64,000 bases of DNA from Lachnospiraceae bacterium (GTDB lineage Bacteria; Bacillota; Clostridia; Lachnospirales; Lachnospiraceae). The translations under genes and the position numbers were made by a program. Shown in pieces: positions 41,263 to 51,654 of the stretch. Each line of letters opens with the position of its first letter. Position 1 is the stretch's first letter. The stretch spans positions 27,162-91,161 of the forward strand of contig JAILRO010000047.1 of assembly GCA_024698145.1 (NCBI GenBank), written 5' to 3'. Under the pieces are notes generated by a model. That model was not told the DNA's origin, searched no databases, and was given only the letters and a program-made list of their open reading frames with translations.

Positions 41263-41289
41263 AACCACTTTACAAAATGTAAAGTGGTT
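41263..41289. repeat. Perfect 12-bp inverted repeat with 3-nt loop upstream of ssrA
   Basis: AACCACTTTACA AAA TGTAAAGTGGTT; no adjacent T-tract on the minus strand. Confidence 0.8.
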
Positions 41290-41302
41290 GATATCAAAAC
41301 AA

Positions 41303-41704
41303 TTATTTTTCTGACGCTGCTTCTGTATCTGCCTCTGTAGTATCTTCAGAAGTCTCTTCTGAAGTAGCCTCTGCTTCTGAAGTATCCTCACTTGATTCCT
41401 CTGATGACTCTTCAGACGTATCATCTGCAGCTGCCTGCTTTGCAGCATCTATCAACTTAACTGTAGTAAGTTCTTCACTGTGATTCTCTTCAATATAGTC
41501 ACCTACAAACGACTGTAATGTTGAATCACCTACGAACTTAGGTATCTTTCTGTATATATTGATTCCGAGTGGCACACCGATAATTACACCGATAACAATT
41601 GCTGCTGTAACACATTTTGCTGCAATTCTTGCTTTTCTCTTCTTCTCGAGTGCTTTTCTGTTTTTCTTTTCGTACTTTCTTCTGTCAACTTTCTCCTGAC
41701 TCAT
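41303..41704 (-). CDS. Small TM protein with Ser/Glu/Thr-rich low-complexity C-terminal tail
   Basis: Basic N-terminus, TM CVTAAIVIGVIIGVPLGI, tail DDTSEESSEESSEDTSEAEATSEETSEDTTEADTEAASEK. Confidence 0.7.
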   Translation of the reverse strand: MSQEKVDRRKYEKKNRKALEKKRKARIAAKCVTAAIVIGVIIGVPLGINIYRKIPKFVGDSTLQSFVGDYIEENHSEELTTVKLIDAAKQAAADDTSEESSEESSEDTSEAEATSEETSEDTTEADTEAASEK

Positions 41705-41794
41705 AATTGCCTCCTGATTATTTCAAAGTCTAGTATAGAATACCACATTTCAATCAAAAATGAAATACTAATTTTACTAATTATCGGTTGTTCA

Positions 41795-42268
41795 TCAACC
41801 TTTCACATTTCGTATTTTAAACTCTTTTTCTGCTTCGCGCTTCATATCCTTCTTGGCTATATCCTTGCGCTTATCATAGAGTTTCTTACCTCTTGCAAGA
41901 CCTATTTCAACCTTAACAAGACTGTCTTTAAAATACACGCGAAGCGGAACAATGGTATAACCTTTCATCTTGGCCTGTCCCATAATTTTGTTGATCTCAT
42001 ATTTGTGAAGCAACAGTTTTCGCGGTCTTAAAGGATCTTTGTTAAATATATTACCCTTTTCATACGGCGAAATATGCATCTGACGAATTATAACCTCTCC
42101 GTTTTCAACCGCAACAAATGCTTCCTTTATGCTACACTGTCCCATTCGAAGAGACTTCACTTCTGTTCCGGCAAGCGAAATCCCAGCCTCAAACTTCTCG
42201 TCTATAAAATAATCAAAATATGCTTTTTTGTTGTTAGCAATCAATCGTTCACCTTTTTGCTTCGGCAT
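41795..42268 (-). CDS. smpB: SsrA-binding protein SmpB
   Basis: [75 protein letters not shown]. Confidence 0.98.
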   Translation of the reverse strand: MPKQKGERLIANNKKAYFDYFIDEKFEAGISLAGTEVKSLRMGQCSIKEAFVAVENGEVIIRQMHISPYEKGNIFNKDPLRPRKLLLHKYEINKIMGQAKMKGYTIVPLRVYFKDSLVKVEIGLARGKKLYDKRKDIAKKDMKREAEKEFKIRNVKG

Positions 42269-42279
42269 TTTCTCACCTC

Positions 42280-44433
42280 TTATTCCACATATAGTTCAAA
42301 ATCTATTGTCCTTAGCTGTTTATCAACTCTCACAGCCTGCACCACAACCTTCTGTCCGATTCTGTAAGTCGTACCTGTCTGCTTTCCGACAATAATCATA
42401 TTGTGTTCATCGTACAGATAAAAATCATCCGGAATGGATGCCATACGAACCAGACCTTCAACCGTATTAGGCAATTCCACAAAGAAACCATAATCCGTAA
42501 CACCTGAAATGATTCCTTCAAAAACCTCACCCAAATGCTTCGTCATATATTGAACTTTCTTTAATTTTTCAACTTCCCTTTCAGTCTCTTGCGCAATTCT
42601 TTCTCTTCTGGAATTGTCAAAAGAAACCTCCGGCAAAAGGTTATTATAATGCATTATTCGTTTGTCCGTCAATTCACCGTGAAGATTCTCTTTGATAATC
42701 CTATGAATCTGCAAATCCGGATAACGCCTTATAGGCGATGTAAAATGACAATAGTACTTTGCAGCAAGTCCAAAATGTCCTGAACACTCTGTTGAATACT
42801 TTGCACGCTGCATACTTCTTAAAGTCATTCTGCTTATAAAGCCTTCTTCCTCTGTTCCCTCTATTTTTTTGAGCAATTTCTGTATTTCTTTCGGATAAAT
42901 CTTTTCGCTATTAAACTTCAAATTATACCCAAAACCACTTATTACCTTAACAAGCTTCTCGTACTTTTCTTTGTCAGGTTCTTCATGAACACGAAACTCA
43001 AAAGGAAGCTCCTGCCAGTAAAAGTCCTCGGCAACGGTTTCATTTGCAAGAAGCATAAAATCCTCAATTATCATATGCGCAAGATTTCTCTGTCTTACAC
43101 CAATTTCAATCGGCACACCGTCATCTGACAAAGTAATGCTTGCTTCCGGAAAATCAAAATCTATCGAGCCTCTCTTCATTCTCTTTTCCCTGATTAACCC
43201 TGACAGAGAAAGCATATTCTCAAACATCTCAATATAATCATCATATTCCGGCTCTTCCTCTATAGTCTCCGGATTGATGTCGCAATCTTTAATCGCACCG
43301 GATTTTACCAGAAGTTCGTAAACCTTATCATACGTCATACGCTTATCAACGCGAATAACCGTTTCCGCAATCTTATGCCCTGTAACATTACCTTCTTTGT
43401 CGACATCCATAATACATGAAAGCGCAAATCTGTCACAACCGGCATTTAATGAACATATGCCGTTAGAAAGCTTATGTGGAAGCATTGGAATAACACGGTC
43501 AGCCAGATACACACTCGTACCACGCTTTAATGCTTCCCTATCAAGTGCCGAATATTCCTTAACATAGTGCGATACATCCGCGATATGCACGCCAAGCGTA
43601 TATCCGTCACTTTTCTTTTCTATAGAAACCGCATCATCAAGGTCTTTTGCATCTGCACCATCGATAGTTACCATCTTAACATTCCTAAGATCAAGTCGGT
43701 TATCGCATCCACTTACATCAATCTCATCAGGCACGGCTGCAACTTCATTCATAACCTCTTGTGAGAACTCGACATCCAATCCGTATGCTCTTATAATCGA
43801 GAGAATATCTACACCGGGATCATTTACATGACCAAGCACCTCAATAATTTCTCCCTCCGGCTTATGATTCTTATCGCCGTAATTGGTTATCTTTGCAACA
43901 ACCTTGTGTCCTGTTACCGCATCCATCGATTTTCTTTTTGGAATGTAAATGTCTTCCCCAAGTTTTCTGTCATCGGCAACGACAAAACCAAAGTTCTTTC
44001 GTTTTTGAAAATATCCAACAACATAAGAATTGGCGCGTTCTACTATATTAACAACCTCCGCCTCTTTTCTCTTGCCATAGGACGAAACAAGCGGTTTTAT
44101 AACAACTTTGTCTCCATTCATTGCACCTTTTGAAAAACGAGCGGATATGTAATAATCATCCTTCTCGCCCTCAACGGCAACAAATCCAAAGCCTTTTTGA
44201 TTTCCTGTGTAGGTACCGATAAATGTGTGACCTGACGTCGACTCGTATTTGCCTCGCTTTGACAAAAACACTTTTCCCTCATCAACAAGTTCCTTAAGCA
44301 TCTGCCTAAACTCATCCCTGTTTTCCTTCGGCACCTGCAACAAAAAAGCAAGTTCCTTCTGCTTTAACGGCTTGTAGTGCTTGTCATTTATCAATTGTAA
44401 TATTTTATTTTTGTTCTTTTCGTAATCTGACAT
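42280..44433 (-). CDS. rnr: Ribonuclease R
   Basis: RNB motif [19 protein letters not shown]1 domain at the C-terminus; adjacent to smpB. Confidence 0.97.
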   Translation of the reverse strand: MSDYEKNKNKILQLINDKHYKPLKQKELAFLLQVPKENRDEFRQMLKELVDEGKVFLSKRGKYESTSGHTFIGTYTGNQKGFGFVAVEGEKDDYYISARFSKGAMNGDKVVIKPLVSSYGKRKEAEVVNIVERANSYVVGYFQKRKNFGFVVADDRKLGEDIYIPKRKSMDAVTGHKVVAKITNYGDKNHKPEGEIIEVLGHVNDPGVDILSIIRAYGLDVEFSQEVMNEVAAVPDEIDVSGCDNRLDLRNVKMVTIDGADAKDLDDAVSIEKKSDGYTLGVHIADVSHYVKEYSALDREALKRGTSVYLADRVIPMLPHKLSNGICSLNAGCDRFALSCIMDVDKEGNVTGHKIAETVIRVDKRMTYDKVYELLVKSGAIKDCDINPETIEEEPEYDDYIEMFENMLSLSGLIREKRMKRGSIDFDFPEASITLSDDGVPIEIGVRQRNLAHMIIEDFMLLANETVAEDFYWQELPFEFRVHEEPDKEKYEKLVKVISGFGYNLKFNSEKIYPKEIQKLLKKIEGTEEEGFISRMTLRSMQRAKYSTECSGHFGLAAKYYCHFTSPIRRYPDLQIHRIIKENLHGELTDKRIMHYNNLLPEVSFDNSRRERIAQETEREVEKLKKVQYMTKHLGEVFEGIISGVTDYGFFVELPNTVEGLVRMASIPDDFYLYDEHNMIIVGKQTGTTYRIGQKVVVQAVRVDKQLRTIDFELYVE

Positions 44434-44483
44434 AATCCTTCACCAATATAAACTTCCCACATCTTATGCGTAACAAAAAAATA

Positions 44484-44506
44484 GCTGCTACATAGTATGT
44501 AGCAGC
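44484..44506 (-). terminator. Intrinsic terminator of secG
   Basis: GCTGCTACATAGTATGTAGCAGC followed on the minus strand by TATTTTTTTG. Confidence 0.8.
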
Positions 44507-44518
44507 AGTCATTATCTA

Positions 44519-44761
44519 TTAGTTCAATACCTTAGAACTTATAAGCAATGCAATTCCCAAGAATAAAATAACAAGAATCGTTGTAGCTAAAACAAGATAT
44601 GCTTCCTTGGAACGACCTTTGTTCTTGCTCCAGTAAGTATCACCTGCTGCAGCTCCACCGGCCAAACTACCCAATCCGTTATCCTTAGACTCCTGAGCTA
44701 ATACTATTATAGTTATTATTACACATATTATCATAAACACAATTGTTAATGCTGTTTTCAT
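44519..44761 (-). CDS. secG: Preprotein translocase subunit SecG
   Basis: ALTIVFMIICVIITIIVLAQESKDNGLGSLAGGAAAGDTYWSKNKGRSKE; 80 aa. Confidence 0.93.
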   Translation of the reverse strand: MKTALTIVFMIICVIITIIVLAQESKDNGLGSLAGGAAAGDTYWSKNKGRSKEAYLVLATTILVILFLGIALLISSKVLN

Positions 44762-44872
44762 TACAAACTTTCCTCCTTATCTCAAAACTCACTATTCCGT
44801 ATGATACCACAATAAAATCATATTGGCAAGGACAAATTTATTTTCCTTAAGTTGAGTTTTCAAGATTCATAA

Positions 44873-45745
44873 TTATTGTTTGTTAGTTGCCGCCTTATAA
44901 TCATTTCTGATCATATCTTTAAGCTTCAGTGATAACTTCTTAATAGTAGGCGATATATTCTTATTGGCTATAATTGGGTATATGTATTTGGCAGCCTCTT
45001 TGTACTTACCCTTTCTGTAGGCAAGATATGAAAGAAGGTACTCGACAGTAGTCTCCTCCATTCCACAAATTGGATAATCCTCACTTGTATTAGCCATAGA
45101 AAAACCTTCGTAAGCGTTATCAAGGCACTCATCTTCATCAGCCTCTAACTGCTTCTTTTGCTCCTCGGTAAGCGACTCACCCTCTGACTCAAGTTTTCCT
45201 CTGATTACCCATGCAAGTTTCAAACAAGTGTAGGCTTTCTTACTATTCTTAGCCTGTGTTACAACATCGCAAAGCAAAGCCATCTTATATCTGACAATCG
45301 CTTCATCATAACTGTACACCAACCCGTCAGTTTCAAGTCCCACGAATTGAGGTGTAATCTTGTCCTGAACCTTGACCACCTGCATAGTATCAATATCATT
45401 AAATGATGTAGCAAGGGAAGCATATCCGCATATAGGGCAAACAAGCGCCTCATACTTAATAGGATCAATACCCTCGTATTTGGGTCTTAAATCAATCCCC
45501 TGTCCGAGCGGTCTCATTTTAGATGCAAAAATTGCAGGTGCATCAAAATCAAGCCCGCAACACGGACACTCAATATTCTTCTCATAGAGATAGTCTTCTT
45601 CTTCAGGGATTTTCTCTTTCTCTTCAAAATCTTCTATCTCTTCGGTCTCGTCAACCATTTCAAGATCCTTCTTTTTGAACACTTCGATATCGTCTTCGTT
45701 TTCAAAACCAAGAGAACTCAAATCCGAAAATAAACCCATAGCCAA
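44873..45745 (-). CDS. DUF2225-family protein with Cys-pair zinc-binding motifs
   Basis: ECPCCGLDFDAPAIFASKMRP...YEALVCPICGYASLATSF. Confidence 0.85.
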   Translation of the reverse strand: MAMGLFSDLSSLGFENEDDIEVFKKKDLEMVDETEEIEDFEEKEKIPEEEDYLYEKNIECPCCGLDFDAPAIFASKMRPLGQGIDLRPKYEGIDPIKYEALVCPICGYASLATSFNDIDTMQVVKVQDKITPQFVGLETDGLVYSYDEAIVRYKMALLCDVVTQAKNSKKAYTCLKLAWVIRGKLESEGESLTEEQKKQLEADEDECLDNAYEGFSMANTSEDYPICGMEETTVEYLLSYLAYRKGKYKEAAKYIYPIIANKNISPTIKKLSLKLKDMIRNDYKAATNKQ

Positions 45746-45784
45746 TACCCCACAATCGCAAAAAGTTTCCGGGTTACAATAAAC

Positions 45785-47317
45785 TTATCTTACAATAAGG
45801 CTCTTTCCTGTCATTTCAGCAGGCTGCTCCATTCCCATTATATCTAAAAGAGTAGGAACTATATCTGCAAGACATCCGCCTTCTCTAAGCTTAACATCGT
45901 CATAATTAACGAGTATAAATGGTACCGGATTAGTTGTATGAGCTGTGTGTGGCTCACCGGTCTCATAATCAATCATCTTCTCTGCATTACCGTGGTCTGC
46001 ACAGATGAACATTACGCCGCCAACTTCTTTGACAGCCTCAACAGCGCTTCCAACACACTGATCGACTCTCTCAACAGCCTTGACAGCAGCATCAATAACG
46101 CCTGTGTGTCCAACCATATCCGGGTTAGCAAAGTTGATTACGATAACATCATACTTGTCACTTTTAATTGCAGCATTTAACTTCTCAGAAACCTCGGGTG
46201 CGCTCATCTCAGGCTGAAGATCGTAAGTTGCTACTGCAGGTGACTTAACAAGTATTCTCTCCTCGTTCTCATTAGGATCCTCAATACCGCCATTGAAGAA
46301 GAATGTAACGTGAGCATACTTCTCTGTCTCTGCAAGACGAAGCTGTGTCTTGCCATTCTTTGCAAGATACTCACCAAATGTATTAACAATCGACTGCTTC
46401 TTAAATGCAACAAGCTTATTAGGAATAGTCTCATCATAATCCTTGAAACATACATATGTAAGAGGCACGCGACCATTCTTCCTCTCAAATCCTGTAAACT
46501 CATCATCACAGAAAGCTCTTGTAATCTCTCTTGCACGGTCAGGACGGAAGTTGAAGAAAATAACTGAATCATTAGCTTCAACAACTGAAACCGGCTTACC
46601 GTTCTCTGTAATAACAGTAGGAAGAACGAACTCATCTGTTACATCGTTAGCATATGACTCTTCCATTGCCTTAACAGGATCTTCAGCCATAACACCCTCA
46701 CCGTAAACAAGTGAAGCGTATGCCTTCTCTACTCTATCCCATCTGTTATCTCTGTCCATTGCATAGTATCTTCCTGAAAGGGAAGCAACTTTACCGACAC
46801 CGATTTCTTCAGTCTTCTTGATAAGCTCTACAAGATAATCTTTTCCTGATGCAGGAGGTGTATCTCTTCCGTCAAAGAACGGATGAATGAATACTTTCTC
46901 CAAGCCCTGCTTCTTACAAAGCTCAAGAATTCCGTATAAGTGTGTATTGTGGCTGTGTACACCACCATCTGATAAAAGTCCCCATAAATGAAGGCTTGTA
47001 TTATTCTTCTTACAATTGTTGATTGCTTCAAGCATAGCCTCGTTCTCGAAGAAATCACCATCTTCGATAGCCTTGGTAATTGAAGTAAGATCCTGATAAA
47101 TGATACGACCTGCGCCCATATTCATATGTCCTACCTCTGAGTTACCCATCTGTCCGTCTGGAAGACCTACAGCAAGACCTGAAGCATTACCCTTAACAAA
47201 AGGGCACTCCTTCATAAGTTTGTCCATAACAGGAGTATTAGCCATTGCAATGGCATTACCCTCAGTCTTATCATTTAATCCATAACCATCAAGTATCATT
47301 AAAACAACCGGTTTCAT
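45785..47317 (-). CDS. gpmI: 2,3-bisphosphoglycerate-independent phosphoglycerate mutase
   Basis: LMILDGYGLN; GNSEVGHMNMGAGRIIYQDLTSI; DNRWDRVEKAY; ADHGNAEKM. Confidence 0.98.
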   Translation of the reverse strand: MKPVVLMILDGYGLNDKTEGNAIAMANTPVMDKLMKECPFVKGNASGLAVGLPDGQMGNSEVGHMNMGAGRIIYQDLTSITKAIEDGDFFENEAMLEAINNCKKNNTSLHLWGLLSDGGVHSHNTHLYGILELCKKQGLEKVFIHPFFDGRDTPPASGKDYLVELIKKTEEIGVGKVASLSGRYYAMDRDNRWDRVEKAYASLVYGEGVMAEDPVKAMEESYANDVTDEFVLPTVITENGKPVSVVEANDSVIFFNFRPDRAREITRAFCDDEFTGFERKNGRVPLTYVCFKDYDETIPNKLVAFKKQSIVNTFGEYLAKNGKTQLRLAETEKYAHVTFFFNGGIEDPNENEERILVKSPAVATYDLQPEMSAPEVSEKLNAAIKSDKYDVIVINFANPDMVGHTGVIDAAVKAVERVDQCVGSAVEAVKEVGGVMFICADHGNAEKMIDYETGEPHTAHTTNPVPFILVNYDDVKLREGGCLADIVPTLLDIMGMEQPAEMTGKSLIVR

Positions 47318-47343
47318 ATTATCTCTCCTTATCCTATATTATT

Positions 47344-47838
47344 CTATAAATCATAGACTTTGTGATGAAGAAAACGCTTCATGTGCTCTATACATCTCTC
47401 ATTGAGTTCTAAAAGCACGAGTTCTTTCTTATCATTGTTTTCTATAATAACCGCAACACTTTTTGCATCCGCCTGTTTAGAGGTGTAATTATATTGTTTT
47501 GCAAACTTTTCTCCGGATATTCTATTAGAATCCGAAGGACAAATATAATTAATCTGTGATGCATCAAACTGTTTCTTAAGCGCACGCCTGCTTGCAGCGT
47601 ATATTGCCGACACTTCAACGCTTCCGTTGGTTATCGTATATTCGTACTCGACATTCTTTTCCTTACTGAAGAAAACGATAAGTGCAATACCACCTGCAAT
47701 GAGCAATATTCCCACCAGATCAAAAAGCAATGCTACAACGCCTAATACGATACATAAAATGCCACCAAACACGCCAACATAAAAGTTTGCCTCAGCCTTT
47801 GATTTCACGGCATATTCAACGTAATCATCTTTTAACAT
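47344..47838 (-). CDS. Uncharacterised membrane protein, probably DUF6106 family
   Basis: 164 aa, two TM segments, NVEYEYTITNGSVEVSAIYAASRRALKKQFD. Confidence 0.55.
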   Translation of the reverse strand: MLKDDYVEYAVKSKAEANFYVGVFGGILCIVLGVVALLFDLVGILLIAGGIALIVFFSKEKNVEYEYTITNGSVEVSAIYAASRRALKKQFDASQINYICPSDSNRISGEKFAKQYNYTSKQADAKSVAVIIENNDKKELVLLELNERCIEHMKRFLHHKVYDL

Positions 47839-47872
47839 CGTGTTCGTCCTTTCAACATTTACAAATAATTAC

Positions 47873-49249
47873 TTATGCTAAATACTCATCAATAGCAGCA
47901 GCAGCCTTCTTACCGGCACCCATTGCAAGAATAACTGTAGCAGCACCTGTAACGGCATCTCCACCGGCATATACGCCCGGCTTAGAAGTTGCACCGACCT
48001 CATCAGCTTTGATACCGCCAAATGATTCCGTATCAAGACCTTCTGTTGTGTCTTTGATAAGCGGATTAGGTGATGTACCGATTGACATTATCATACAATC
48101 ACACTCTATATCAGTAAACTGACCTCCCAATGCAACAGGTCTTCTTCTTCCTGATTCATCAGGCTCTGAAAGTTCCATCTTCTGACAATGGATAGACTTA
48201 ACCCATCCATCCTCACCAACAACCTCTAAAGGATTGGTAAGTAGTTCGAACTTAATTCCCTCTTCCATTGCATGCTCAACTTCCTCTGCACGTGCAGGAA
48301 GCTCTTCCATAGAACGACGATATACGATTGTAACGTCAGAACCAAGACGCTTAGCACATCTTGCAGCATCCATAGCAACGTTACCACCACCGACAACAAC
48401 TGTCTTTTGTGGACGCTTAATAGGAGTTGAAGAATCCTCCTTATATGCTTTCATAAGATTAATTCTTGTAAGGAACTCATTTGCTGAATATACACCATTT
48501 AAGTTCTCGCCGGGAATTCTCATAAATCTAGGAAGTCCGGCACCTGAACCAATAAATACAGACTCGAAACCGTAATCCTTCATAAGCTCATCTATTGAAA
48601 TAGTCTTACCAATAACTACGTTAGTCTCAATCTTAACTCCAAGTTCCTTAAGTCCGTCAACTTCCTTCTGAACAATTGCTTTAGGAAGACGGAACTCAGG
48701 AATACCATACGCAAGAACACCACCTGCAACATGCAATGCCTCAAATACAGTAACTTCATAACCCTTCTTAGCAAGATCACTTGCACATGCAAGACCTGAA
48801 GGACCTGAACCGATAACTGCTACTTTATGTCCATTAGACTCAGGCTTTTTAGCAGCCTCTTTGCAGTTAGCATTATGATAATCTGCAACAAAACGCTCAA
48901 GACGTCCGATTGCAACAGGCTCTCCCTTGATTCCTCTGACACATTTTGACTCACACTGTGTCTCCTGTGGACATACACGACCACAAACAGCAGGAAGCGA
49001 ACTGCTCTCATTTATAACCTGATAAGCACCTTCAAAATCGCCCTCTGCAACCTTTGCTATAAACTCAGGTATGTTAATCTGAACAGGACATCCTGTAACA
49101 CATGGTTTGTTCTTACAGTTAAGACAACGTCCTGCCTCGTCTATTGCCATCTCTTTTGTATAACCGAGAGTTACCTCGTCAAAGTTTTTATTTCTAACAT
49201 CCGGTTCCTGTGCAGGCATCGGATTCTTATTCATGCTCATATTAGGCAT
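47873..49249 (-). CDS. nfnB: NfnB / GltA-like FAD-dependent pyridine nucleotide oxidoreductase (NADPH-binding large subunit)
   Basis: CLNCKNKPCVTGCPVQINIPEFI; CGRVCPQETQCESKC; VAVIGSGPSGLACASDLAKKGYEVTVFE; paired with an NfnA-like gene. Confidence 0.85.
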   Translation of the reverse strand: MPNMSMNKNPMPAQEPDVRNKNFDEVTLGYTKEMAIDEAGRCLNCKNKPCVTGCPVQINIPEFIAKVAEGDFEGAYQVINESSSLPAVCGRVCPQETQCESKCVRGIKGEPVAIGRLERFVADYHNANCKEAAKKPESNGHKVAVIGSGPSGLACASDLAKKGYEVTVFEALHVAGGVLAYGIPEFRLPKAIVQKEVDGLKELGVKIETNVVIGKTISIDELMKDYGFESVFIGSGAGLPRFMRIPGENLNGVYSANEFLTRINLMKAYKEDSSTPIKRPQKTVVVGGGNVAMDAARCAKRLGSDVTIVYRRSMEELPARAEEVEHAMEEGIKFELLTNPLEVVGEDGWVKSIHCQKMELSEPDESGRRRPVALGGQFTDIECDCMIMSIGTSPNPLIKDTTEGLDTESFGGIKADEVGATSKPGVYAGGDAVTGAATVILAMGAGKKAAAAIDEYLA

Positions 49250-49289
49250 CTTTGTTGTTCCTCCTTGTTATCCTTTTATTAACGGTTGA

Positions 49290-50126
49290 TTATCCCTGCT
49301 TTAACAGGTTACATGTTTCTTCACGTGCTTTCTGCTCAAACGGCTTATATACGGCACCTCTTGACATTGCCTCATCAAAATCAACGAGGAAACCATCAAA
49401 ATCAGGTCCATCAACACACGCAAACTTTGTTTCTCCTCCAACCGTAAGACGACAACCACCGCACATTCCGGTTCCGTCAACCATAATCGGATTCATACTA
49501 ACAACTGTTTTAACATCATATTTCTTTGTTGTTGCAACAACAAACTTCATCATAATAAGCGGTCCGATTGCTATAACTTCATCAAACTCTTCACCTGACT
49601 TGAGCAATTCGTCAAGGGGTGTTGTAACAAGTCCCTTTTCACCCGCCGAACCATCATCTGTCATCAATATGTATTTTGAACTAACTGCTTCAAACTCATC
49701 TTTAAGGATAATCAAATCCTCACTTCTGAAACCTACAATTGAAGTAACTTCAGCTCCCTGCTCGTGAAGTGCCTTTGCTACCGGATATGCGATTGCACAA
49801 CCAACACCACCACCAACAACAGCAACCTTCTTAAGTCCTTCTATCTCTGTTGCTTTACCGAGCGGACCTACAAAATCATGAATGAAATCGCCCTCATTTA
49901 ATGAGTTTAAAATCTCTGTTCCTGCGCCGACAATCTGGAATATTATGTCAACTGTTCCCTTCTCACGATCATAACCTGCAATCGTAAGTGGAATACGCTC
50001 GCTGTCTTCCTTTGCGCGGAATATTATGAACTGTCCTGCCTTTGCCTTTTTAGCAACCAAAGGTGCTTCTACGGACATAAATGTTACCGTAGGATTAAGT
50101 TCCTTCTTCTTAACAATTTTGTACAT
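49290..50126 (-). CDS. nfnA: NfnA-like FAD/NAD-binding subunit (sulfide dehydrogenase / PyrK-like)
   Basis: FRAKEDSERIPLTIAGYD; VGGGVGCAIAYPVAKAL; [2Fe-2S]-type GTGMCGGCRLTVGGETKFACVDGPDFDG. Confidence 0.87.
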   Translation of the reverse strand: MYKIVKKKELNPTVTFMSVEAPLVAKKAKAGQFIIFRAKEDSERIPLTIAGYDREKGTVDIIFQIVGAGTEILNSLNEGDFIHDFVGPLGKATEIEGLKKVAVVGGGVGCAIAYPVAKALHEQGAEVTSIVGFRSEDLIILKDEFEAVSSKYILMTDDGSAGEKGLVTTPLDELLKSGEEFDEVIAIGPLIMMKFVVATTKKYDVKTVVSMNPIMVDGTGMCGGCRLTVGGETKFACVDGPDFDGFLVDFDEAMSRGAVYKPFEQKAREETCNLLKQG

Positions 50127-50221
50127 ATTGATACCTCTTTCTTAATTAAAATCCAGCGCACAATGCGTCAAACAGAATACATTATAACTTCTTTCTGTTA
50201 ATATGAAAAGTCTTTTTTTTA

Positions 50222-51490
50222 TCATGTTCCGAAATAAGAAAAATGCATATAGTCTTTTCTGTTGCCCCAGAAGCCTCTTGAAAAACCATATCTGTTCATA
50301 ATTCTAACAAAATCGCACTCCAAAGGAATTGAATAAGCACTCTTTTTCGGCTTCCAGAAACTGCCCGACATTACCTTCTTGCCATCAATCATATAATTCT
50401 CGTTAGGATTAACATCTATAGCAAGACCGTACATATGCTCACCGGTTCTATACGAATAGCAACCAATGTCGTGAATTACCTGTTTCTCTTCACTTTCATA
50501 TACTTCTTTGAAAATCTGTTTTACTGTAGGTGCAAGGTTCTTATTCACGGTAAGGTATTTGACTCTTGTAATTTTCTTTCCTTTTCTTCCGTTCTTAAAA
50601 TCCCACACCTTAATCTTGATTGTTTTCATCTGACGTCTTGCTTTCGCCTCTGTCTTAAAGTTCTTATTCCTCTTTTTTTCGGAACCGAAAGCTCTTTTCG
50701 TCTTTTGAAAATAATCTTCCGAAGCATAAGCATAATAATCCATAGCGATATTCTTAACATCTGATGAAAAACTCATAACCCTTTTACCATCAATTGTCTT
50801 ATATGCATATACTCTGTAATAATATGTAACACCATTTGTAAGTTTCTTGTAAGAAGCATTAAGTGTTGTAGCAGTAAAATCAGATATTTGCGTATATAAC
50901 TGCTCATTACTTGTATCCGGCCATAACACATTGCCATTTTCATCAATATCCGTAAGAAGACATACTACATAACCTTCTGCTCCATCAACCGGTGACCAAC
51001 TGATTGTCGAGCCGTTCTTCCCCTTCCGTTTACCGGATGTGATAACCGGACCTGCACCCGGATATAACACTTCTATTTCTTTTGCATTAAGTATTGTTTT
51101 CTCATCTGTTGTATAACCATACTCATCTTTTGCATATGTAAATGCAGAAACTTTGTAATAGTATGTTGTGTATGGTGACAACACACTACTATCAGAATAA
51201 GTAGTCAAATTATTATCATACGAGTAATCATCATAGTAATAACGATATGTGGAATAACTTGTTTTACTGCAAGTTCCTACATTCTCGTACGGACCGGATT
51301 TTGCTGATGCTCTTTCTATTATGTATCCGTCAAATTCAAAACCGGCTTCATTAGTCATTTTAAGTCTTACCATATGGTCACTTGTAAAATCATATTCAAG
51401 TGTAAAATCATTTTGTGCATATGCCTTTATTGGCATGAGTATCATCAAAAGTGCAAACACCAAAAAGGGCAATAATAATCTTTTGTACAT
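50222..51490 (-). CDS. Secreted D-Ala-D-Ala carboxypeptidase-like (VanY/M15-type) protein with fibronectin-III-like domains
   Basis: Signal peptide; FnIII-like STISWSPVDGAEGYVV...TYYYRVYAYKTIDGK; M15 motif HMYGLAID...HFSY; start at 51490 after AAGGAG. Confidence 0.75.
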   Translation of the reverse strand: MYKRLLLPFLVFALLMILMPIKAYAQNDFTLEYDFTSDHMVRLKMTNEAGFEFDGYIIERASAKSGPYENVGTCSKTSYSTYRYYYDDYSYDNNLTTYSDSSVLSPYTTYYYKVSAFTYAKDEYGYTTDEKTILNAKEIEVLYPGAGPVITSGKRKGKNGSTISWSPVDGAEGYVVCLLTDIDENGNVLWPDTSNEQLYTQISDFTATTLNASYKKLTNGVTYYYRVYAYKTIDGKRVMSFSSDVKNIAMDYYAYASEDYFQKTKRAFGSEKKRNKNFKTEAKARRQMKTIKIKVWDFKNGRKGKKITRVKYLTVNKNLAPTVKQIFKEVYESEEKQVIHDIGCYSYRTGEHMYGLAIDVNPNENYMIDGKKVMSGSFWKPKKSAYSIPLECDFVRIMNRYGFSRGFWGNRKDYMHFSYFGT

Positions 51491-51607
51491 ACAACGTCTC
51501 CTTTGTGATAAAATCTTCATTATCAAACAACAACACTAAATTTTATGATAACACATAAATGAGTTATTCTCAACGCAAAATATAACGATATCTTCACAAC
51601 AAAAAAA

Positions 51608-51629
51608 CAGCCGGCATAAAAGCCGGCTG
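51608..51629 (-). terminator. Intrinsic terminator of tpiA
   Basis: CAGCCGGC ATAAAA GCCGGCTG with TTTTTTT tail on the minus strand. Confidence 0.9.
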
Positions 51630-51654
51630 CAAAATTTACATATAGCAGTAAAAA

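Noticed and set aside
41170-41448. Minus-strand 92-aa ORF and plus-strand ORFs at 40749-41340
   Set aside because: They run through tmRNA sequence; the structured RNA explains the region.
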